From an uncultured Clostridium sp. (GTDB lineage: Bacteria; Bacillota; Clostridia; TANB77; CAG-508): a DNA stretch of 27,998 nucleotides. The translations under genes and the position numbers were made by a program. The DNA lies in the NCBI GenBank assembly GCA_905213875.1, contig CAJMJN010000019.1, positions 1 to 27,998 on the forward strand. The letters run 5' to 3'. Shown piece by piece: positions 17,219 through 25,187 of this stretch (positions are counted from its first letter, which is position 1; each line of letters begins with the position of its first letter). A model generated the notes under the pieces. That model made no database searches. It saw only the letters and a list, made by a program, of their open reading frames with translations, and was not told the origin of the DNA.

Positions 17219-18145
17219 ATGAATAGTCAAACATTTGATTTTTATGATAGAACAAATTTAAAATCTTACAATTTGGATGAAAGTATGAGATACCAATTAA
17301 ATATGCTTGGTAATCTTGATGTTTTTACCAGAAAACATTGTGAAAATGTTGGAGATTTAACTTGTAGATTATGCCAAAAATTACATTGTTCAAAAGGATT
17401 TACTGAATATTGTACTATATGTGGATATTTACACGATCTTGGTAAACAGTTCATTCCTCCAGAAGTTTTGCAAAAACCTGGAAAATTAACAGATGAAGAA
17501 TTTGAAATAATGAAAACACATACTACAATTGGTTATAAAATGTGCATGGACGACTTAAAGTTAAGGCCATATGCAGCTGGTGCATATTATCATCATGAGG
17601 CACTAAATGGTTCAGGATATCCACAAGGACTTATAAAAAAGGACATCCCATATGAAGCTCAAATTATTCGTGTTGCTGACGAATATGATGCTATTACAAG
17701 TAAACGTCAATATAAAAGCCATATTGGTATTTCAGACACTTTAAAAATACTTATTGAAAATACAAAACCAACTCCTGATAATCCAAAATCCAAAGATCCT
17801 AAAGTTGGTAAAAACAATCCACTTATTGTAAAACAATTAATAAAATTAGTTATTGAGGATACTGAATATGAAATTTACCTTACACAAAGTTATCTTAAAA
17901 ATCTACAAGCAGAATTAAAAAGATTAAAACAAGTTGAAAAATATGAAATTGCAATGAATAAAGCTAAAAGTGATAAAAATAAAAATTATTATTTAGAAGG
18001 CATGAAGATGCTTCTTGTTAATAATGAAACACCTGAAAATTACAAATCAAGATATGAAGAATATCAAAAAGCTTACGAAACTAGAAAAGCTATTATTGAT
18101 AATTTGTATAATGAGATTAAAATAATTAAGAAATTAAAAGTTTAA
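17219..18145 (+). CDS. HD-GYP domain protein, probable cyclic-di-GMP phosphodiesterase or related hydrolase
   Basis: 308 residues. The ATG start lies after AAGGAG. The HD-GYP domain occupies about residues 28-165. Metal-binding residues are present: His40 in FTRKHCENV, His72-Asp73 in GYLHDLGK, His101 in MKTHTTIGY, His125-His126 in YYHHEALNGSGYP (GYP at 133-135) and Asp154 in RVADEYDAI. HD-GYP proteins hydrolyse c-di-GMP, or in some cases 3'3'-cGAMP, in the cytoplasm. The last 100 residues are a lysine/glutamate-rich coiled coil with no recognised domain, possibly for oligomerisation. No receiver or sensor domain is attached, so input would come by interaction. It is transcribed alone and ends in a terminator. 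Confidence 0.88.
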   Translation: MNSQTFDFYDRTNLKSYNLDESMRYQLNMLGNLDVFTRKHCENVGDLTCRLCQKLHCSKGFTEYCTICGYLHDLGKQFIPPEVLQKPGKLTDEEFEIMKTHTTIGYKMCMDDLKLRPYAAGAYYHHEALNGSGYPQGLIKKDIPYEAQIIRVADEYDAITSKRQYKSHIGISDTLKILIENTKPTPDNPKSKDPKVGKNNPLIVKQLIKLVIEDTEYEIYLTQSYLKNLQAELKRLKQVEKYEIAMNKAKSDKNKNYYLEGMKMLLVNNETPENYKSRYEEYQKAYETRKAIIDNLYNEIKIIKKLKV

Positions 18146-18169
18146 AAACCGAATTTAAATTTCGCACAT

Positions 18170-18238
18170 GAACAAAGACGCGGACTTCAAAATGTTTTAA
18201 TAAATACAAAAATTATTAATGTCCGCTTTTGTTCTTTT
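18170..18238 (+). terminator. Rho-independent terminator of the HD-GYP gene
   Basis: GAACAAA and GCGGAC on the left pair with GTCCGC and TTTGTTC on the right, with a 3-nt bulge and a 35-nt loop, followed by TTTT. It lies between convergent genes. Confidence 0.7.
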
Positions 18239-18247
18239 AAATCCAGT

Positions 18248-18592
18248 CTATAATCCAAAGCTTACTCCTAATGCATTATTTACTTTATCTATAATTTTTT
18301 CGTCATCAATATGACCTATTCTCTCTCTTAACCTACTTTTGTCTATTGTTCTTATTTGTTCCGCTAAAACAACCGAATTGTTTTTTAAACCACATAAAGA
18401 AGAATCTATTTCTATATGTGTAGGCAATTTGTTTTTTCCTGTTTGAGATGTTATTGCAGCAGCTATAACTGTTGGACTATATTTATTTCCTAAGTCATTT
18501 TGAATAATTAGAACTGGTCTAATTCCTCCTTGTTCTGAACCGACTACCGGACTTAAATCTGCATAAAACATATCGCCTCTTTTTATTTGCAT
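18248..18592 (-). CDS. MazF/PemK-type mRNA interferase (EndoA/NdoA-like)
   Basis: 114 residues from ATG 18592, eight bases after AGGAG. The GTG at 18601 is too close to that site. MazF toxins are ribosome-independent endoribonucleases with an SH3-like barrel. Family motifs are IKRGDMFYADLSPVVGSEQG (residues 3-22), RPVLIIQNDLGN, SPTVIAAAIT and SVVLAEQIRTIDKSRL. The catalytic Arg (in GGIRPV) and Thr (in AAITSQ) are in place, so it looks active. In Bacillus the antitoxin gene (ndoAI) lies just upstream. Here the upstream gene encodes a membrane-anchored LolA-fold protein, so no cognate antitoxin is visible; it must be elsewhere, or the enzyme is controlled differently. Confidence 0.88.
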   Translation of the reverse strand: MQIKRGDMFYADLSPVVGSEQGGIRPVLIIQNDLGNKYSPTVIAAAITSQTGKNKLPTHIEIDSSLCGLKNNSVVLAEQIRTIDKSRLRERIGHIDDEKIIDKVNNALGVSFGL

Positions 18593-18658
18593 ATTATTCA
18601 CTCCTAATATTACTGTATTGCCAAGTATGGTTTATTTCTATTTTTGAAGTAAAAAATC

Positions 18659-19255
18659 TTAATTTTTAAAACTTACTTCTCTATATAATATGTAAACAGC
18701 AATATTTTTGTTAGCATCTTGTATTTCCATTTTGATTGGTTTATTAGTCTTTTTATCTATGTATAATGTTTTATTTTTTACTTTCATAATTAGTTTCTCT
18801 TTTTCTGTTTTATAAATTTTGTTATTATCATTTTTATATTCTTCAATAAATGTTATTAAATCTAAATTATTATCTGAAATATAATTATAATTTTCATAAA
18901 TAGATTTTAAGTCTAAATTTGTATTTTCTATAATTAATTTGTTATTTTGTTTTATAATTTTAACTCCTGCAATATTACTTGGTTCTAGCACTTCTTGTTC
19001 AGTTTCTATATTATTTTCTTTTTCATTTTTTTGATATTTTTGTTTTATTACATATTTGTTTTGATTTTTATTACTTTTTATTTCTATATCTGCAATTAGT
19101 TCATAATAGTTAGTATTTAAAATATTACTTTCCATCTCTTGACTATTTATATTATTTCCAATTTTATTTTTTTTATTAACCAATATAAAAATAATTAATA
19201 TCATTAATGTCAAAATTATAAAAATTGAAATTTTTATTATTTTTTTCTTATCCAA
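18659..19255 (-). CDS. Membrane-anchored LolA-fold protein, GerS-like (tentative)
   Basis: 198 residues. It starts with TTG after GGAGAG. Residues 7-26 form a membrane segment (IKISIFIILTLMILIIFILV). There is no lipobox cysteine, so it stays as a transmembrane anchor. The extracytoplasmic part is beta-rich: LIADIEIKSNKNQNKYVIKQ, then EVLEPSNIAGVKIIKQNNK, then TLYIDKKTNKPIKMEIQD. This pattern, especially the V-LEPSNIAG-V turn, resembles LolA-like proteins of Clostridia such as GerS, a germination factor. The match is by eye only. Its ribosome binding site and start codon sit in the 3' arm of a hairpin terminator from the upstream dusB unit. Confidence 0.5.
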   Translation of the reverse strand: MDKKKIIKISIFIILTLMILIIFILVNKKNKIGNNINSQEMESNILNTNYYELIADIEIKSNKNQNKYVIKQKYQKNEKENNIETEQEVLEPSNIAGVKIIKQNNKLIIENTNLDLKSIYENYNYISDNNLDLITFIEEYKNDNNKIYKTEKEKLIMKVKNKTLYIDKKTNKPIKMEIQDANKNIAVYILYREVSFKN

Positions 19256-19312
19256 AAAAATTCACTCTCCAAAATAAATTATATTAAAATTTATTCTAAA
19301 AAGTGAATTTTA
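19254..19312 (-). terminator. Terminator hairpin whose 3' arm holds the start region of the next gene
   Basis: On the minus strand AAATTCACT (19310-19302) pairs with AGTGAATTT (19266-19258), followed by a T run. An inner AATAAAT/ATTTATT stem shortens the loop. The 3' arm lies between the GGAGAG site and the TTG start at 19255. The same fold could end rodA-dusB transcripts and mask initiation of the GerS-like gene. Confidence 0.55.
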
Positions 19313-19337
19313 TTCTTTTTAATTTTATTATTAACTA

Positions 19338-20315
19338 TTAATCTAGAGTTTTAAAATATTCTTCTAATTTACTTATTAGCTCTTCTTTTTTCTCTACTTT
19401 ATTTATTGAGTTTCTAAACTCACTTGAATTTTTCAAGTTTTTTGTATACCAGGCTATATGCTTTCTAAGTTCTTTTATTGCTACATCTTCGCCCTTTTCT
19501 TTTACTGCTAGTTCTATATGTTTTTCCATTACTTCTAGTTTTTCATTATTTGTTGGTTGAGGTAATTTTTCTCCTGTTTCTAAATAATGTTTTATATTTC
19601 TAAAAATCCATGGATTTCCAAAGCTTCCTCTTCCAATCATTATACCATCTACACCTGTTTGTTCAAACATTTGCAATGCTGATTCTTCATCAACTATATC
19701 TCCATTGCCTATAACAGGAATATTTACACTTTGTTTTACTTTTTTTATTATATCCCAATCTGCTTTTCCTGTATAAAATTCACTTCTTGTTCTTCCATGA
19801 ATTGTAACAGCTGATGCTCCTGCTTGTTCTGCTATTTGTGCAATATTTACTGCAACAATATTTTCCTTATCCCAACCTTTTCTAAATTTTACTGTTACTG
19901 GAACTTTGGAGTTTTTTACTGCTGTTTCTATGATTTCTTGTGCCTTTTTTAAATCTAACAATAATTTACTTCCATCTCCATTTTTTACGACTTTAGGAGC
20001 AGGACATCCCATATTGATATCTATTATATCTGCAAAATCACTCATGTATTTTACAGCATATGCCATACTTTCTAATTCACTACCAAATACTTGAAAACTT
20101 ATTGGTCTTTTTTCTCCTTCTGTGTTAAATAATCTTTTAGTTTTTTGGTCATTATGAAACATGGCTTTTGCACTTGCCATTTCTGTACATACCATACCTG
20201 CTCCATAATCTTTACATACAATTCTAAAAGGCAGGTTTGTAACACCTGCCATTGGAGCTAATATCAAATTATTTTCTAATTCTACGTTTCCTATTTTTAA
20301 TTTATGTAGGTACAT
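19338..20315 (-). CDS. dusB: tRNA-dihydrouridine synthase (DusB type)
   Basis: 325 residues. The ATG start follows AAGGAGAGCAA. Dus enzymes reduce uridine to dihydrouridine in the tRNA D-loop using FMN and NADPH. The TIM-barrel begins LILAPMAGVTNLPFR (FMN phosphate site). It carries the catalytic cysteine in INMGCPAPKV (about residue 100), VTVKFRKGWD, TIHGRTRSEFYTGKADW, and IGNGDI with GIMIGRGSFGNPWIF. The C-terminal helical domain contacts tRNA. It starts nine bases after rodA on the same strand, so the two are co-transcribed. The transcript probably ends at the hairpin near 19254-19312. Confidence 0.93.
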   Translation of the reverse strand: MYLHKLKIGNVELENNLILAPMAGVTNLPFRIVCKDYGAGMVCTEMASAKAMFHNDQKTKRLFNTEGEKRPISFQVFGSELESMAYAVKYMSDFADIIDINMGCPAPKVVKNGDGSKLLLDLKKAQEIIETAVKNSKVPVTVKFRKGWDKENIVAVNIAQIAEQAGASAVTIHGRTRSEFYTGKADWDIIKKVKQSVNIPVIGNGDIVDEESALQMFEQTGVDGIMIGRGSFGNPWIFRNIKHYLETGEKLPQPTNNEKLEVMEKHIELAVKEKGEDVAIKELRKHIAWYTKNLKNSSEFRNSINKVEKKEELISKLEEYFKTLD

Positions 20316-20324
20316 TTGCTCTCC

Positions 20325-21431
20325 TTATTTTACAAATATAGTTTTTTGTCTTTTACTACTTATATTTAAAAGTAATCCTATACATATAAAGTTTGTTATT
20401 AATGAACTTCCACCATAACTAATAAATGGAAGTGGAACTCCAGTAATAGGTAATAATCCCATTACCATCCCTATATTTTCTATCATGTGAAATATAAATA
20501 TTCCTGTTATTCCTGTAGCTATTAATGAACCAACTTCATCTTTCGCTGTTTTAGCTACATATAAACATTTAGTTATTAATACTACATATACAATTATTAT
20601 AGCTCCAGCTACTACAAATCCCATTTCTTCACCAATTACAGCATAAATAAAGTCTGTTGTTTTTGGATATAAAAATCCTAATTGTGTTTGGTTCCCTTTT
20701 AATAGCCCCATTCCTGTTAGTCCACCTGCACCAATTGCTAGTTTCGATTGTATTATATTATACCCTGCTCCCCTTGGATCTGATTCTGGATTTAAAAATA
20801 TATCTATTCTGCTTTTTGCGTGTTCTGGTAATACAAATTGATATATTAATGGTGCTGCTATACAAATTAGTGCAATTGTTCCTATTATGTATTTTTTATC
20901 TAATCCTGCTGTAATCAACATTAATGCTGCAGCTACTATAAATGCCATTCCTGTTCCAAAGTCTGGTTGTTTTATTATTAATAATATTGGTACTCCCAAT
21001 ATTGCCATTAATATTAATAATCTCGTAGGTCTATTTATTTCTGCTTTTCCTCGTTCTTGTATTTTGGTAATTGCCATTGCAAAAAATAGTATTACAAATA
21101 CTTTGGCGAATTCACCTGGTTGGAAAGAAAAAAATCCTATATCAAACCAGCTTGTAGCACCATTTATTTCGGGTGTGAATAATACTCCTATTAATAATAT
21201 AATAAAGAGTCCATAAAATACTGGTGATATTTTTACTAATGTTTGATAATCAATTATCATTACTCCTATCATTATTACTAAACTAACTGCAAGCCATATA
21301 CATTGTTTGTTAAATTCATCATGTTCTGTACTTTGAGTTGCAGAAAATAATGCTACTAATCCTATTACACTTAAAATAAGTGCACAAATCAATATGCTCC
21401 ACTCTACATTTTTTAATTCTCTTTTTCTCAT
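20325..21431 (-). CDS. rodA: Rod-shape SEDS peptidoglycan polymerase
   Basis: 368 residues. The ATG start follows a weak GAGTGG site. About ten membrane helices are present. SEDS signatures are visible: GFFSFQPGEFAKVFVILF (about 100-117), IIKQPDFGTGMAFIV, the catalytic-loop region with Glu/Asp in ESDPRGAGYNIIQSK, DFIYAVIGEEMGF, and ITGVPLPFISYGGSS near the C-terminus. RodA polymerises lipid II glycan strands for cell elongation with a class B PBP. The order minD-minE-rodA is common in Clostridia and couples division-site selection to elongation. FtsW is the alternative, but the Min context and length favour RodA. Confidence 0.92.
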   Translation of the reverse strand: MRKRELKNVEWSILICALILSVIGLVALFSATQSTEHDEFNKQCIWLAVSLVIMIGVMIIDYQTLVKISPVFYGLFIILLIGVLFTPEINGATSWFDIGFFSFQPGEFAKVFVILFFAMAITKIQERGKAEINRPTRLLILMAILGVPILLIIKQPDFGTGMAFIVAAALMLITAGLDKKYIIGTIALICIAAPLIYQFVLPEHAKSRIDIFLNPESDPRGAGYNIIQSKLAIGAGGLTGMGLLKGNQTQLGFLYPKTTDFIYAVIGEEMGFVVAGAIIIVYVVLITKCLYVAKTAKDEVGSLIATGITGIFIFHMIENIGMVMGLLPITGVPLPFISYGGSSLITNFICIGLLLNISSKRQKTIFVK

Positions 21432-21470
21432 TAAACCACTCTTTTTCTATTTATTTTCTGATTTAACTTC

Positions 21471-22019
21471 CTATTTTACTTCTGTTTCTTCACTTTTTTC
21501 TTCTGTTTTCTTTTTTGTGTTAGCTTGTTTTTTATCTTTTTTGTTTTCTTCTTTTTCTGCTTTTACTTCTTCAATTATTTCCTCAGCTTGTTCCACTTTT
21601 TCAGCAACTTTCTCTGAGTTTTGTTTGTTTTTTGTTTTTATTTCGTCTTTTTTAGCTATTTTTTCTATTTTATCATTTTTAGCTTGTTTTTCTTCATCTT
21701 CTGTTCCAATTTTTCTTGCTTCATTTTTTATATTTAAGATGGGAATATTGGCATATAAAGCTGGTGCTCCATTTGTGCCATCACCATTTTCTTTATTTGT
21801 TAGTCTTACATCTATTGCACTTTCATCTACATCTATATATTTTTTTATTACTTCAATAATTTCTTGTTTCATCAATTCTAAGAAATCTGCTGATACATTT
21901 GCTCTATCTTGCATTAAAACTAAATGTAATCTTTCTTTTGCTGCATCTTTTGAACTTGCTATTGATTTATCATTCTTTTTATTCCAGTTTTTAAAAAAAT
22001 TCATTATGTTTTCAAACAT
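21471..22019 (-). CDS. minE: Cell division topological factor MinE with a long charged C-terminal extension
   Basis: 182 residues. The ATG start lies 12 bases after AAGGAG. Residues 1-12 resemble the MinE membrane-targeting helix. Residues 28-60 carry the anti-MinCD region (ERLHLVLMQDRANVSADFL), followed by the dimerisation part ending SAIDVRLT and ILNIK around residue 98. From about residue 100 the protein is almost only Lys and Glu (EKAEKVEQAEEIIEEVKAEK in part), about 80 residues beyond the usual MinE length of about 90. MinE stimulates MinD ATPase and drives Min patterning. The tail is probably a disordered linker or coiled coil. The gene lies 23 bases after minD. Confidence 0.85.
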   Translation of the reverse strand: MFENIMNFFKNWNKKNDKSIASSKDAAKERLHLVLMQDRANVSADFLELMKQEIIEVIKKYIDVDESAIDVRLTNKENGDGTNGAPALYANIPILNIKNEARKIGTEDEEKQAKNDKIEKIAKKDEIKTKNKQNSEKVAEKVEQAEEIIEEVKAEKEENKKDKKQANTKKKTEEKSEETEVK

Positions 22020-22042
22020 TATTACTACCTACTCCTTAAATT

Positions 22043-22837
22043 TTATTGTTTACCGAATAGTCTTTTTAATCTTGCAAAAAATCCCTTTTCCCTACCTGGA
22101 ATAGTTACTTCTATTTTTTCTCCTAATACTCTTTTGGCTATTTCTAAATATGCTTTTCCTGATGGTGCTTTCTTGTTTTGAATAACTGGTTCTCCTTTAT
22201 TTGTTTGTGTGATAATATATTCATCATCTGGAACTACACCAATTAAATCAATTGATAGTAAATCTACAATGTCATCTACATCCATCATTTCACCTTTTTT
22301 TACCATATTAGGTCTGATTCTATTTATAACTAATTCTGGATTTTTAATTTCTGATGATTCTAAAAGTCCTATAATTCTATCTGCATCTCTAATAGCTGAT
22401 ATTTCTGCAGTTGTAACTACAATTGCTCTATCAGCTCCTGCAATAGCATTTTTAAATCCTTGCTCAATTCCTGCTGGGCAGTCTATTAGTATATAATCAA
22501 ATTCTTGTTTTAATTTTTCAACTAATGTTCTCATTTGTTCTTCATTTACTGCGCTTTTATCTCTAGTTTGAGCTGCTGGTAATAGGTATAATTCTTTGAA
22601 TCTTTTATCTTTTATTAAAGCTTGTCTTAATTTACATTTTTCCTCTACAACATCTACAATGTCATAAACTATTCTATTTTCTAATCCCATTACAACATCT
22701 AGATTACGAAGTCCAATATCTGTATCTATTAATGCTACTTTTTTTCCTTCTAATGCTAAACTTGAACCTAAATTTGCTGTTGTTGTTGTTTTACCTACTC
22801 CACCTTTTCCTGATGTAATAACAATTACTTCTCCCAT
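22043..22837 (-). CDS. minD: Septum-site-determining ATPase MinD
   Basis: 264 residues. The ATG start follows AAGGAGGAAAATT. The deviant Walker A KGGVGKTTTTANLG is at residues 11-24. IDTDIGLRNLDVVMGL is characteristic of MinD, and DYILIDCPAGIEQGF forms the Walker B region. The C-terminus is the amphipathic membrane-targeting helix KGFFARLKRLFGKQ. MinD-ATP binds the membrane and recruits MinC and MinE to place the septum. minC, usually directly upstream in Clostridia, is absent from this window; the upstream neighbour is a pilin-like gene behind two terminators. The gene has its own promoter (TTGACT-17-TATCAT) and heads minD-minE-rodA-dusB. Confidence 0.96.
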   Translation of the reverse strand: MGEVIVITSGKGGVGKTTTTANLGSSLALEGKKVALIDTDIGLRNLDVVMGLENRIVYDIVDVVEEKCKLRQALIKDKRFKELYLLPAAQTRDKSAVNEEQMRTLVEKLKQEFDYILIDCPAGIEQGFKNAIAGADRAIVVTTAEISAIRDADRIIGLLESSEIKNPELVINRIRPNMVKKGEMMDVDDIVDLLSIDLIGVVPDDEYIITQTNKGEPVIQNKKAPSGKAYLEIAKRVLGEKIEVTIPGREKGFFARLKRLFGKQ

Positions 22838-22881
22838 AATTTTCCTCCTTAGGATTTTAAAAACACATTTTCAATAGCTAT

Positions 22882-22910
22882 ATGATATAACGAAAACGGC
22901 AAAAAGTCAA
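22882..22910 (-). promoter_or_regulatory. Sigma-A promoter of the minD operon
   Basis: On the minus strand TTGACT (22910-22905) and TATCAT (22887-22882) are exactly 17 bases apart, about 45 bases upstream of the minD start. It is the best consensus match in the window. Confidence 0.65.
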
Positions 22911-22946
22911 TTCATTTTAAGCTAAAATAACAAAAATATTTCTAAA

Positions 22947-22976
22947 TTATTACAAAATCTTTACATTTTGTAATAA
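22947..22976. promoter_or_regulatory. Perfect 12-bp inverted repeat upstream of the minD promoter
   Basis: TTATTACAAAAT and ATTTTGTAATAA flank a 6-nt loop. It lies 37 bases upstream of the minD -35, after the two terminators of the upstream gene. It could be an operator or a further terminator-like hairpin; no immediate T run follows on either strand. Confidence 0.4.
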
Positions 22977-22984
22977 AGAACAAA

Positions 22985-23010
22985 ATAGGAAGTTCAAAGA
23001 ACTTTCCTAT
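22985..23010 (-). terminator. Second terminator hairpin downstream of the pilin-like gene
   Basis: On the minus strand ATAGGAAAGTTC pairs with GAACTTCCTAT with one bulged base around TTT, followed by TTTTG. An 18-base part of it also occurs on the plus strand near 7196. Confidence 0.65.
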
Positions 23011-23017
23011 AATATAA

Positions 23018-23050
23018 AAGATATAGGGATTTCGCTATTCCCTATATCTT
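23018..23050 (-). terminator. First terminator hairpin downstream of the pilin-like gene
   Basis: AAGATATAGGGA pairs with TCCCTATATCTT (12 bp, 9-nt loop), followed on the minus strand by TTATATTA. It starts 25 bases after the stop codon. Confidence 0.7.
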
Positions 23051-23074
23051 AATATAAAAATTTCATATGCATTT

Positions 23075-25147
23075 TTAATTTACATATAATGTTATTCTTG
23101 TATTATTGCCTACCCCTGTTTGATCTGGTAGTAAATTATTATTGCTATAACGATTTGCAGGTGAATATATTCCATCATAAACACCTCCACGAGTTGAACG
23201 TTGGTTATTTAAATTTCCCTCTATTGTCCATTCTTTATGTGCTCCATACAAGTCATAAATGTTATTTAATACATCTGTAATATATTTTCCTGTTATTTCA
23301 GTTTTATTGGTTTTATTCTCATTTTTGCTTCCAACATCTATTCCTTGTTTTGCCATCCAATTCATTACAGCATCATATTGACTTCCCCATATCATACTAC
23401 TTGTTACATTTTCTTTACTATATGTTTTACATGTTTTATACAATCCATACCATCTATATGTATTACTATTATTAGCTGTTGCAGTTTTTACATTTGAATT
23501 CGAATTTGCATTTTTACTTACGGGAGTATTATTTTCTAACCCTAGTTCATATCTTGCTATATAAAATCCCCCATATTTTGAAACACTTTTTACCATTGAA
23601 TTGTATTGATTTTGTAAATCTTTTCCATATGCCTGTGCTGTGTTGTATCCCAATATTGTATTATAATATCCTGCACTTGCATCATAAGCACTTCCTGCTA
23701 TGTTGCTTAATATTGCACTTGTATCACTATTATTTCCTGTAATTAGAGTTGGTTCTCTATAATTTGTTGAACCTACTTTATAACTACTTTGATATTTTGA
23801 TGTTGTTCCATCAAATTCATATAGCATTCCTTGATAATTTTCTGTTGAGCCTGATTGTAATTCAGTCATTGGTGTATAACTTTGACTAATAGTTGCTCCT
23901 GAATTATATAAAACATCTTCTACTGGAATCCACACAAATTCACTTCCATCTGGTGCTTGAACAACTAATCCATTTGCCACAGCTGTTTCATTAGGTTTTC
24001 TACTTACTTTAAACCCCTTTGGTATTATAGCTGTATCTTGATTTTTGTCTGTATATGTTGATGTTTTATCATATGCAGATGACCAGCTTTCTCTTGGTTT
24101 TACATATAATATAAAACGGTAATTATTTCCTGATGAATTTGTTTTTATATAATTACTGGCTAAATCCCATTGAATTTCTGAGCATAATGAACTTTTTACT
24201 GAATCATTGTTTATAAATTTTTTAACATTTGTTTTTACTGTATTCACAGAAACCGTATTTGTTATAATTGTTGCACCTTTTTTAGTAACAACATTTCCAT
24301 TTTCATTTCCTACTTCAAATCTAGAAATATAATATCCATGTGCATCTATAACTGCTTGTTTTTCAACTGTTGCATTATTTTCAGCATTGTCTTCTTGAAC
24401 CATATCATCTGGTAAATATCCAGTTGTTGCCGTTATTGATGATGAATTAATTTTATTATTTCTTGTATAATCACTTTCCTTTTCTACTGGTACCCAGACA
24501 AATTGATTTCCTTTTTTAGAGTTTTCAAGATCATCACCTTGAACGTCTGAAATGACTAATCCCGTTTCTTTTTTTCCTCCAACATAGTAAAATCCATCTG
24601 GAATCTCTACACTGTCATAATATTTTAATTCAACCGCTTTTTTATCTATATCTTCTGATGTGTAATTTGTATAATAGATTGCGTCATCCATTGTTATACC
24701 TTCTACATAAAAGATATTTTGACTTGTCTCATTTATTATATAAATATTAGTTAAATTATTTATTTGTGAAGCCGTTGTTGCTTCTCCATTCTTTATTTTT
24801 TCATAATCTTGTCCATAGCTTAGTGTTAAATTCTCTAATGCAGATAAATCTACTACATAGAATTTTCCTGTATCAACAGCAGAGCTAATAACACCTGCAT
24901 TTTTAATTCTATCAATATTTGTATATTCTGTGTCAGTTTTTGCAGGTATCTTACCATATTGAGCATAATAGCTTAAAACTTTATCTTTTATATTTTCTAT
25001 ATCATTTTGCATATTTTTTAATTTTGCTATTTTTATATTTCCTTTTGCATTATATAAAATTATACTTGTCAAAATTAGGATAACAATTACTGCAACTGAC
25101 AAAGAAATTAGATTGACACCTTTTTGTTCTTTTAAAAATCTTCTCAT
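23075..25147 (-). CDS. Prepilin-like N-terminus fused to duplicated FGE/C-type-lectin-fold modules
   Basis: 690 residues from ATG 25147, which follows AAGGAGACTAAAG; the frame is open upstream but lacks a site. The N-terminus MRRFLKEQKG-VNLISLSVAVIVIL looks like a type IV prepilin leader and helix, followed by an alpha-1 extension and YYAQYGKIP. The rest holds two FGE-sulfatase (SUMF1)-like modules: GNQFVWVPVEKESDY...GYYISRFEVG (about 215-330) and GSEFVWIPVEDVLY...YGGFYIARYELG...MIWGSQYDAVMNWM (about 395-690). It ends in HKEWTIEG, STRGGVYDG, SPANRY and ITLYVN, a C-type-lectin-like core. No catalytic FGE cysteine pair is obvious, so a binding or displayed role is more likely than formylglycine formation. 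The Asn-rich C-terminus recalls DGR target proteins, but no reverse transcriptase is in the window. It follows spoIVFB by about 40 bases, probably as the last gene of that unit. Confidence 0.7.
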   Translation of the reverse strand: MRRFLKEQKGVNLISLSVAVIVILILTSIILYNAKGNIKIAKLKNMQNDIENIKDKVLSYYAQYGKIPAKTDTEYTNIDRIKNAGVISSAVDTGKFYVVDLSALENLTLSYGQDYEKIKNGEATTASQINNLTNIYIINETSQNIFYVEGITMDDAIYYTNYTSEDIDKKAVELKYYDSVEIPDGFYYVGGKKETGLVISDVQGDDLENSKKGNQFVWVPVEKESDYTRNNKINSSSITATTGYLPDDMVQEDNAENNATVEKQAVIDAHGYYISRFEVGNENGNVVTKKGATIITNTVSVNTVKTNVKKFINNDSVKSSLCSEIQWDLASNYIKTNSSGNNYRFILYVKPRESWSSAYDKTSTYTDKNQDTAIIPKGFKVSRKPNETAVANGLVVQAPDGSEFVWIPVEDVLYNSGATISQSYTPMTELQSGSTENYQGMLYEFDGTTSKYQSSYKVGSTNYREPTLITGNNSDTSAILSNIAGSAYDASAGYYNTILGYNTAQAYGKDLQNQYNSMVKSVSKYGGFYIARYELGLENNTPVSKNANSNSNVKTATANNSNTYRWYGLYKTCKTYSKENVTSSMIWGSQYDAVMNWMAKQGIDVGSKNENKTNKTEITGKYITDVLNNIYDLYGAHKEWTIEGNLNNQRSTRGGVYDGIYSPANRYSNNNLLPDQTGVGNNTRITLYVN

Positions 25148-25187
25148 CTTTAGTCTCCTTATATTTATCATTAGCTCTAGTTTACTA

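Noticed and set aside
23075..25147. A complete diversity-generating retroelement
   Set aside because: The C-type-lectin-like target fold is suggestive, but no reverse transcriptase, accessory protein or template repeat is visible.
23075..25147. Active formylglycine-generating enzyme or sulfatase modifier
   Set aside because: The fold motifs are present but no catalytic cysteine pair is apparent, and no sulfatase gene is nearby.
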